Positions 41,083 through 47,592 of a stretch of 64,000 bases of DNA are shown here, piece after piece; within the stretch, counting starts at the first letter, position 1; each line of letters begins with the position of its first letter. The DNA is from Bryobacterales bacterium. Its GTDB lineage: Bacteria > Acidobacteriota > Terriglobia > Bryobacterales > Bryobacteraceae. A program made the translations under genes and the position numbers. The stretch is taken from assembly GCA_020847045.1 (NCBI GenBank), contig JADLCT010000058.1:62001-126000 (forward strand), in the 5' to 3' direction. Below the pieces are notes generated by a model. That model ran no database searches, had not been told where the DNA came from, and saw only the letters and a program-made list of their open reading frames with translations.

Positions 41083-41148
41083 CGACTATTGGATGCGCCA
41101 CAGGGGCGGACTTCCTCTTGAAGCGGCCAAACGAGTAGGCGCACCGGC

Positions 41149-41161
41149 AACCTGTTAGGTT
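41149..41161. promoter_or_regulatory. Inverted repeat upstream of the ECF sigma gene
   Basis: AACCT-GTT-AGGTT is a perfect 5+3+5 dyad about 65 nt before the ATG at 41082. The AACCT element recalls ECF -35 boxes (GGAACxT), so it may be an operator or an autoregulated promoter. Evidence is limited to the symmetry. Confidence 0.3.
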
Positions 41162-41219
41162 ACTAGCACGGGTTGCTTAGGTAAAGCCCGGCCCGAGAGG
41201 CCAGTCGCGGAAGGCGGGC

Positions 41220-41411
41220 TCAGTTCACATGCTGGCTGGCGGTGTGTCCGTGGGGGGAGACGACTGCCAGGCAGGGGGGCCGGCTCATCGGCGCGCAGCT
41301 TTCGAGGGCGCGGATCAGTCGGGTGAGCACTTGGTGGCGCCGGTACAGCTGGCCAAGCGTGGTTTGGATTTTTGGGAGAGATTCGGAGGGGAGGGAGGGC
41401 AGTTTGGACAT
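41220..41411 (-). CDS. Small 63-residue protein under a dyad-containing promoter
   Basis: 63 residues starting at ATG 41411. About four of five codons end in G or C, unlike the flanking gap, so it is coding. The middle part IQTTLGQLYRRHQVLTRLIRALE is an amphipathic helix with regular hydrophobic spacing; the ends are Pro/Ser/His-rich, with three Cys. No signal peptide or membrane helix. It has no ribosome-binding site, and TATCAT ends 10 nt before the ATG. A consensus-spaced -35 and an inverted repeat lie upstream. No family recognised; a dimerising regulator or adaptor is one guess. Confidence 0.6.
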   Translation of the reverse strand: MSKLPSLPSESLPKIQTTLGQLYRRHQVLTRLIRALESCAPMSRPPCLAVVSPHGHTASQHVN

Positions 41412-41421
41412 CCTAACCGCG

Positions 41422-41450
41422 ATGATATCAGTACTATAGGTACTACGCAA
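41422..41450 (-). promoter_or_regulatory. Promoter with operator dyad in its spacer
   Basis: The minus strand reads TTGCGT (41445-41450), a 17-nt spacer and TATCAT (41422-41427). Within the spacer the perfect inverted repeat AGTAC-CTATA-GTACT occupies 41430-41444, directly next to the -35. This placement is typical of operator-controlled promoters. It drives the 63-residue gene. Confidence 0.6.
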
Positions 41451-41556
41451 TACTTATTTAGCTAGTTAGTGGCGAAATGTATTTCCGTTTTATTCGCCCA
41501 ATAACGGTTGATCCACCGCCGCATCTCCGCGCAGGGCCGCCGAAGGACTGGCGTGA

Positions 41557-41562
41557 TAGAAT
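41557..41562 (+). promoter_or_regulatory. Putative -10 of the helicase gene
   Basis: GATAGAAT ends 37 nt before the ATG at 41600, giving a leader of about 30 nt. No clear ribosome-binding site is seen before this ATG and no strong -35 box upstream. Confidence 0.35.
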
Positions 41563-41599
41563 GAAGACCTCCCCCCGCTAGCTGAAGCTCACATTCCTC

Positions 41600-43945
41600 A
41601 TGGACTTTCTCGCCGGACTTAATCCGCAGCAACAACAGGCCGTGCGTCATGTTCGGGGTCCGCTGTTGATCCTGGCGGGCGCGGGCAGCGGCAAGACGCG
41701 CGTGGTGACGCACCGCATTTGCCATCTGATTCAGGAGCATGGCGTGCCGCCCGAGGCGGTGCTGGCGGTTACCTTCACGAACAAGGCGGCCGGCGAGATG
41801 AGGGAGCGGGTGCACCAGTTACTGGCCGGGACGGGCGTGTTCCGGACGCCGCAAGTGTCCACGTTCCACAGCTTCTGTGTGCGCGCGTTGCGCCGTGACG
41901 GCGCGCCGCTGGACAGGTTGCGGCCGGGGTTCACGCCGCAGTTCGTGATCTACGACGATGACGACCAGCTTGCGCTGATCAAGCAGATCTACAAGCACGC
42001 CGGGGTGGACGACAAGGCGCTGCCGGCGCGGCAGGCGTTGAGCCGGATTTCGAACGCCAAGAACCGTCATGATGGGCCGGAGGAGCTGCTGCGCCAGGCG
42101 CGGGATCCGAATGGCAAGAAGCTGGCGCAGGTGTATGAGCTCTACGAGGCGAAGCTGCGGCAGGCCAACGCGCTTGATTTCGACGATCTGCTGCTGGAAA
42201 CGGTGCGTCTGCTGCGGGCGGACGAGGCCACGAGGGACGCCTACAATGCCCGCTACGAGTTCCTGATGATCGATGAGTATCAGGACACCAACCGCAGCCA
42301 GTATGAGCTGATGCGGCTGCTGACGACGCACCATTCCAACGTCTGCGTGGTGGGCGACGAGGACCAGTCGATTTACTCCTGGCGCGGGGCCGATATCCGG
42401 AACATTCTCGATTTCGAGAAGGACTATCCGGAGGCCGTGACGATCCGGCTGGAGCAGAACTACCGTTCGACGAAGCGGATTCTGGAGGCGGCCTCAACGG
42501 TGATCGCCAACAACCGGGAGCGCAAGGGCAAGACGCTGTGGACCGAGGGGGCCAGTGGCGAGAAGCTCACCGTCTACCAGGCATTCGACGCGGAGGGAGA
42601 GGCGTTGTACATCGCCGATGAGATCCGCAAGTCGCTGGCGAACGCGCCGGGCGAGCGGGTGGCCATACTGTACCGGACGAATGCGCAGTCGCGGCAGATG
42701 GAAGAGGCGCTGAGGCGGTACAACGTGCCGTATGTGGTGGTGGGGGGGACGAGCTTTTATCAGCGGGCCGAGATCAAGGACGCCATGTCCTATTTGAAGC
42801 TGAGTCTGCTGTTACAGGATTCGATCAGTTTGAACCGGGTTGTGAACACGCCCGCGCGCGGCATTGGCAAGACGACGATGGACTATGTCGAGCAGCACGC
42901 GGCGCAGCAGCGGATGAGCACATGGGACGCGATTGGCGATCTGCTGGAGAAAAAGACGCTGGCCTCGCGCGCCGAAGCGGCGCTGGCCGCCTTCCGGCGC
43001 TTGATGACCGAGTTGCACGAGATGGCGCTGACGCGTCCGGTGAGCGAGGTGATGGAGGCGATCCTGGAACGCACGGGGTACCGGCGCATGTTGGAACAGG
43101 ACAAGGCGGTGGAGAACGAGTCGCGTCTGGAGAACCTGAACGAGTTGTTGAATGCCGCCGCCGAAGCCGCCGAGCGTGGTGAAGGGGTGGCCGAGTTTCT
43201 CGACCATGCGGCGTTGGTGGCCGATTCGGATCAACTGGACGAGGGCGCGCGAGTTTCGCTGCTGACGGTGCACAACGCCAAGGGGCTGGAGTGGCCGGTG
43301 GTGTTTCTGGCGGGTCTGGAGGAGGGTCTGTTTCCGCATGCGCGCTCTCGTGAGAGCGAATCGGCGATGGAAGAGGAGCGGCGGCTGTGTTATGTCGGCA
43401 TGACGCGGGCGCAGAAGAAGCTGACGTTGTCCTGGGCGCGGGCGCGCCGCAAGTTTGGGGGCGGTCCGCTGGAGCCGGCGATTCGTTCGCGGTTTCTCTC
43501 CGAGATTCCGCCCGAGGTGATGGAGAAGAAGGGCGCCGCCGACCGTGCGGACTTCAGTACGGGCGCAGGCGAGGTGAACCTGGGATTGGAGCGCCACGAG
43601 GCGCGCGAATCGGCCCGCCGGAATTTGTACACGGGAAAGACTTATAATTCCATAGAGAACATCTCTGAGTTTTTCCAGTCGCGCGGCATGCGGCCCACGG
43701 CGCATGTGCCGGCTGCGGCGCCGGCTCCGGCCGTGACGCCGGCGCAACCCATGATCGCCGCCAGGCCCGCGAGCCCGAAGCGAAAGTTTGGTGCGGGCTC
43801 GGAGGTGGAGCATCCGAAGTATGGCCGTGGCAAGGTGCTGCGCCGCGAGGGCGATGGCGAGGACGCCAAGCTCACGATTCTGTTTCCCGGCTACGGCATG
43901 AAAAAGATTATTGAAAAATTCGCAGGATTGAAGATCGAAGAATGA
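41600..43945 (+). CDS. UvrD/PcrA superfamily-1 DNA helicase
   Basis: 781 residues. Q motif LNPQQQQAV, Walker A GAGSGKTR (27-34), FTNKAAGEM (Ia), IDEYQDTN (II), GDEDQSIYSWRGA (III), EQNYRST (IV), LLTVHNAKGLEWPVVFLAGL (V) and YVGMTRAQKKL (VI), i.e. every SF1A motif in order. The C-terminal tail VEHPKYGRGKVLRRE ... GLKIEE is the PcrA/UvrD tudor-like RNA-polymerase or DNA-binding end. It unwinds DNA 3'-5' in nucleotide excision and mismatch repair and removes RecA filaments. PcrA and UvrD cannot be told apart. Its last codons overlap a 52-residue basic gene. Confidence 0.96.
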   Translation: MDFLAGLNPQQQQAVRHVRGPLLILAGAGSGKTRVVTHRICHLIQEHGVPPEAVLAVTFTNKAAGEMRERVHQLLAGTGVFRTPQVSTFHSFCVRALRRDGAPLDRLRPGFTPQFVIYDDDDQLALIKQIYKHAGVDDKALPARQALSRISNAKNRHDGPEELLRQARDPNGKKLAQVYELYEAKLRQANALDFDDLLLETVRLLRADEATRDAYNARYEFLMIDEYQDTNRSQYELMRLLTTHHSNVCVVGDEDQSIYSWRGADIRNILDFEKDYPEAVTIRLEQNYRSTKRILEAASTVIANNRERKGKTLWTEGASGEKLTVYQAFDAEGEALYIADEIRKSLANAPGERVAILYRTNAQSRQMEEALRRYNVPYVVVGGTSFYQRAEIKDAMSYLKLSLLLQDSISLNRVVNTPARGIGKTTMDYVEQHAAQQRMSTWDAIGDLLEKKTLASRAEAALAAFRRLMTELHEMALTRPVSEVMEAILERTGYRRMLEQDKAVENESRLENLNELLNAAAEAAERGEGVAEFLDHAALVADSDQLDEGARVSLLTVHNAKGLEWPVVFLAGLEEGLFPHARSRESESAMEEERRLCYVGMTRAQKKLTLSWARARRKFGGGPLEPAIRSRFLSEIPPEVMEKKGAADRADFSTGAGEVNLGLERHEARESARRNLYTGKTYNSIENISEFFQSRGMRPTAHVPAAAPAPAVTPAQPMIAARPASPKRKFGAGSEVEHPKYGRGKVLRREGDGEDAKLTILFPGYGMKKIIEKFAGLKIEE

Positions 43946-44100
43946 ATACGAAGCATATCGCCGATAGGACTGAACGCAAGAAGGCAAAGCGCACCGCGCG
44001 CAAGAAGGCAACTCCGCTGGCGCCGCGGCCGGACAACGTGGCCCGCGGGTCGACGAAACGGAAAGTTAAGCAGGTGGTGAAGGGTCAGAGGAAGCGGTAG
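43942..44100 (+). CDS. 52-residue lysine/arginine-rich protein coupled to the helicase
   Basis: The ATG at 43942 overlaps the helicase stop as ATGA, and the frame runs to TAG at 44100. The product is very basic (ADRTERKKAKRTARKKA, then TKRKVKQVVKGQRKR), with one Pro-rich turn in between. Such small basic proteins may bind nucleic acid. The stop-start overlap and the compact fit in the gap before the permease support a real gene; no family recognised. It is short, so conservation would decide. Confidence 0.55.
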   Translation: MNTKHIADRTERKKAKRTARKKATPLAPRPDNVARGSTKRKVKQVVKGQRKR

Positions 44101-44158
44101 AGTTTCGCGGCTGCGAGGTCCGGTGTGGGGGGTGTGTCCCAGCCGGACCTGACCCGTG

Positions 44159-44164
44159 TATGCT
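44159..44164 (+). promoter_or_regulatory. Putative -10 of leaderless permease promoter
   Basis: TATGCT ends 6 nt before the ATG at 44171. No ribosome-binding site is present. The alternative GTG at 44156 lies upstream of this element. Confidence 0.45.
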
Positions 44165-44170
44165 CGTTCG

Positions 44171-45661
44171 ATGGACCGGCTCTTCCGCAGGAAGAACATC
44201 GATGAGTTAATTGCCGACAGCGAGCGTCCGGACCGCCGGTTGAACAAGACGCTGGGGCCGTGGAGCCTCACGGCGCTTGGGGTAGGCGCCGTCATCGGTT
44301 CCGGGATCTTCATACTGACCGGGACCGCGGCGGCGGGCGAGACGCTCACGTACCATTCGATACTGCACGCGCCCGTGCTTGACCTGTTGCGTCACGGGAT
44401 GGGGGCGGCATCGACGATAGGGCGTCCGGGCGCCGGTCCGGGCATTGCGCTGTCCTTCCTGCTGGTCGCTTTTGCGTGCAGCTTCGCGGCGCTGTGCTAT
44501 GCCGAGCTTGCGTCGATGATACCGATAGCCGGCTCGGCGTACACGTATGCTTACGCGACACTGGGCGAGCTGTTCGCCTGGATCATCGGATGGGATCTGA
44601 TCCTCGAATACGCGGTCGGCAACATGGCGGTCGCCGTCGGGTTTTCCGCGTATTTCAATCAAATTCTCGATTCTCTGTTCGGCGTCCAACTGCCTCCGCA
44701 TCTGTCCGGGCCGATGTTTGCCGGCGGCGTGGCGACGGGCGCGTGGTTCAATCTGCCGGCGTTTCTAATCATCATGGCGCTGACGGTGCTGCTGGTTCGC
44801 GGCGTGAGCGAATCGGCCGGCGCGAATAATTTGATGGTCGCCATCAAGGTGGCGGCCATACTGATATTCGTGTTTGGGGCGTCGAGCGCGATCCGGGTTG
44901 AGAACTACCACCCGTTTCTGCCCAACGGATTTTCGGGCGTCATGACGGGGGCGGCGATCGTGTTTTTCAGTTACATCGGTTTCGATTCGGTTTCGACGGC
45001 GGCCGAGGAGTGCAGGAATCCGCAGCGTGATTTGCCGGTGGGCATCATCGCCTCGCTGTTTGTGTGCACGCTGCTGTATGTCGCCGTGGCGGTGGTGCTC
45101 ACAGGGATCGCGCACTACCAGACGCTGGCGGTTGCGGCTCCGGTGGCCGAGGCGCTGAAGAGCGCGGGGATGGAGGGGCTGCGGCGGATTGTGAGCGTGG
45201 GAGCGGTGGCGGGGATGTTGAGCGTGCTGCTTGTGTTTCAGTTTGGCCAGGCGCGCGTGTGGTTCGCCATGTCGCGCGACCGGCTGCTGCCGGACGCCTT
45301 TTCGCGGGTCCATCCGAGGCTGAAGACGCCCTACATCAGCACCATTGTCGCGGGGCTGCTGGTGGCGGTTCCGGCCGGCATTCTGGACATTGGAACGCTG
45401 GCCGATCTCACCAATATCGGTACCTTATTTGCGTTCATCGTGGTGAGCGCCGGCGTGATCGTGTTGCGCCGGACGGAACCGGAGCGCAAGCGGGCGTTTC
45501 GAGTCCCGCTGGTGCCCTTGCTGCCACTTGTTTCGATCGGCATGTGTTTGCTGTTGATGATGAGTTTACCGCTGGAAACCTGGCTTCGTTTTCTGGTTTG
45601 GCTTGCCCTGGGGCTGGCGGTGTACTTTCTCTATGGCAGAAAGCGTACGATGACGGCATAA
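44171..45661 (+). CDS. APC-family amino acid permease
   Basis: 496 residues with about 12 transmembrane helices. The first helix motif GVGAVIGSGIFILTG is the substrate-binding unwound segment of the APC superfamily; FFSYIGFDSVSTAAEE in helix 6 and RVWFAMSRDRLLPDAFSRVHPRLKTP are typical of the cationic amino acid transporter (CAT) group. It imports amino acids across the inner membrane. An extra insertion (YHSILHAPVLDLLRHG) lies between helices 1 and 2. The next gene starts 9 nt after it, so they may share a message. Confidence 0.92.
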   Translation: MDRLFRRKNIDELIADSERPDRRLNKTLGPWSLTALGVGAVIGSGIFILTGTAAAGETLTYHSILHAPVLDLLRHGMGAASTIGRPGAGPGIALSFLLVAFACSFAALCYAELASMIPIAGSAYTYAYATLGELFAWIIGWDLILEYAVGNMAVAVGFSAYFNQILDSLFGVQLPPHLSGPMFAGGVATGAWFNLPAFLIIMALTVLLVRGVSESAGANNLMVAIKVAAILIFVFGASSAIRVENYHPFLPNGFSGVMTGAAIVFFSYIGFDSVSTAAEECRNPQRDLPVGIIASLFVCTLLYVAVAVVLTGIAHYQTLAVAAPVAEALKSAGMEGLRRIVSVGAVAGMLSVLLVFQFGQARVWFAMSRDRLLPDAFSRVHPRLKTPYISTIVAGLLVAVPAGILDIGTLADLTNIGTLFAFIVVSAGVIVLRRTEPERKRAFRVPLVPLLPLVSIGMCLLLMMSLPLETWLRFLVWLALGLAVYFLYGRKRTMTA

Positions 45662-45670
45662 GGAAACGCC

Positions 45671-46987
45671 ATGCACACACGACGCCACTTCGCCCGTCTG
45701 TTCGCCGCACTTCCCGTGATGCCCGCCGCGATGGCGCAGGAGGCCGGGCGCCGCACGGCCGGGCTGCCCAAGCTGACGATCAAGGACGCCAAGGTGATTG
45801 CCACCAGCGGTGGTTCGGAGTACCGCTGGATCTTTCTCAAGCTGATTACGTCGGAGCCTGGGCTGTATGGGATTGGCTCGGCGTCGAATCATTACCAGAC
45901 GCACGCGGTGATTGCCGCGCTGGAACGTCATCTGATTCCGTGGCTGATCGGGAAGGACGCTGATCAGATTGAGGACCTGTGGCAGAGCTCGCATGTGCGG
46001 ACGTACTGGCGCAACGGTCCAGTGAACAACAACGTGCTGAGCGCGATGGATATGGCGTTGTGGGACATCAAGGGCAAGCGCGCGGGCATGCCGGTGTATG
46101 ACCTGCTGGGCGGCAAGGTGCGTGACGCCGTGCCTTGCTACGACCATGTGGGCGGACGCGATGCGGCCGAGGCGAGCGAGGCGGTGGTGCGCTCACAAGA
46201 GAGCGGCTACCGGCACATCCGCGTGCAGTTTGGCGGCTATGGGGGTGGAGGGTTCATCGAGGCGGGGAAGGGGAGCCGGCCGGAGGGGGGCTGGAGCGGT
46301 GCGGCATTCGATGAGGAGCTTTATGTCGATACGGTGCCGAGGCTGTTTGAGCAGATCCGCGCCAAGGTGGGCATGGCGCCGAAGCTGTGCCATGACGTGC
46401 ATTCGCACCTGACGGGGATGAACGCTGCGGAGTTTTCGCGGCGGATGCAGGCACTGCAGATGTTCTTTGTCGAGGATGTCCTGCCGCCGGAGCAACTCGC
46501 CTGGTACCGGGAGTTGCGCAAGCTGTCCACGACGCCGCAGGCGGTTGGCGAGCTGTTCACTCACCCGTTCGAGTACATGCCGTTTCTGGCGGAGAGGCTG
46601 ATCGATTTTGCGCGGTGCCGTGTTTCGTCGATTGGCGGCATCACGCCGGCCAAGAAGGTGGCGGTGATGTGCGAGATCAACGGTGCGCGGACGGCGTTTC
46701 AGGAGGGCGGAGAAAACGATCCCGTCAACCAGATCGCGGCCTACCATGTCGACATGAGCAGTCCGGGATTCGGCATTCAGGAGGAGAACCACTTTCCGGA
46801 GGCGGTGCGGGAGTTGTTTCCTGGCCTGGGCGAGATCCGGCGGGGGTATCTGTATGGCAGCGGCAGGCCGGGACTGGGCCTGGACCTGGTGGAAGCCGTG
46901 GCGGCCCGGTATCCGCTGAAGCCGGTCACCGGTGGCGGGGTGTACCGGTTGGACCGCGCCATGGATGGCAGCGTGGTGAAGCCCTGA
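45671..46987 (+). CDS. Exported enolase-superfamily dehydratase, mannonate-dehydratase-like
   Basis: 438 residues. Tat-like signal (TRRHFARLFAALPV), mandelate racemase N-terminal domain (about 32-150), then the barrel with CYDHVGGRD, metal ligands in LCHDVHSHLTG (Asp), FVEDVLPPE (Glu) and AVGELFTHP (Glu), and FGIQEENHFPE near the C-terminus. This follows the ManD/RspA pattern: D-mannonate or D-gluconate to 2-keto-3-deoxygluconate. The KDG kinase at 5.9 kb could use the product. AAGGA is 5-6 nt upstream. The signal makes an exported dehydratase, which is unusual. Exact sugar acid unproved. Confidence 0.87.
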   Translation: MHTRRHFARLFAALPVMPAAMAQEAGRRTAGLPKLTIKDAKVIATSGGSEYRWIFLKLITSEPGLYGIGSASNHYQTHAVIAALERHLIPWLIGKDADQIEDLWQSSHVRTYWRNGPVNNNVLSAMDMALWDIKGKRAGMPVYDLLGGKVRDAVPCYDHVGGRDAAEASEAVVRSQESGYRHIRVQFGGYGGGGFIEAGKGSRPEGGWSGAAFDEELYVDTVPRLFEQIRAKVGMAPKLCHDVHSHLTGMNAAEFSRRMQALQMFFVEDVLPPEQLAWYRELRKLSTTPQAVGELFTHPFEYMPFLAERLIDFARCRVSSIGGITPAKKVAVMCEINGARTAFQEGGENDPVNQIAAYHVDMSSPGFGIQEENHFPEAVRELFPGLGEIRRGYLYGSGRPGLGLDLVEAVAARYPLKPVTGGGVYRLDRAMDGSVVKP

Positions 46988-47067
46988 GGAGAGCCGCGCG
47001 TCCGTATTTTTCATTCTGTTCGCAATAAACCCACGGCGGCCCTCGTACAGAGAGTTGAGGACCGAAC

Positions 47068-47580
47068 ATGGGCACTGCGATTCAGGCCGCCGCGATACCT
47101 GGTTTTGTGAAGCCACCACCTGATTTGGAACAACTCTACGAGCGGTACGCGGAGACCGTGTATCAATCGGCGCTGCGCGTGACGGGCAACTCTTCCGATG
47201 CCGAGGATGCGCTGCAGGTGGTGTTTCTGCGGCTGGTGAATCACAGGCTGGAGACGCCCGGGGAGGCTCTGGACAAGTATTTCCGGCGCGCCGCGGTGAA
47301 CGCCGCCATCGACATTTTGCGGCGGAAGAAGTGGCAGGCGGAGGTGGAACTGGATCCGGCGCGAGAGTACACGGCGAAGGAGAGTACCGCATTGCTGAAG
47401 GAGCGCATTCGGCGTTCGCTGGCGAAGGTGCCGCCGGAGGATGCCGAGTTGTTCGTGCTGTGTTACCTGGAAGGCCACAGCTACGACGAACTGGCCATGC
47501 AGATGGGCGTGGAGCGCGGCACGATTGGCAGCCGGCTGCACCGGATCCGGGCGGTTCTGAAGAAAGAGATGAGCAGGTAA
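47068..47580 (+). CDS. ECF-type RNA polymerase sigma factor
   Basis: 170 residues. Region 2 (LYERYAETVYQSALRVTGNSSDAEDALQVVFLRLV) and region 4 (PPEDAELFVLCYLEGHSYDELAMQMGVERGTIGSRLHRIRAVLKKEM) are complete and joined by a short linker. GAGG lies 7-8 nt before the ATG. It is followed after 12 nt by the FecR/zinc-finger gene, which would be its membrane anti-sigma partner, and then by two ABC transporter pairs. So this sigma factor probably controls that operon. Confidence 0.9.
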   Translation: MGTAIQAAAIPGFVKPPPDLEQLYERYAETVYQSALRVTGNSSDAEDALQVVFLRLVNHRLETPGEALDKYFRRAAVNAAIDILRRKKWQAEVELDPAREYTAKESTALLKERIRRSLAKVPPEDAELFVLCYLEGHSYDELAMQMGVERGTIGSRLHRIRAVLKKEMSR

Positions 47581-47592
47581 AGGAGGCAGGGC

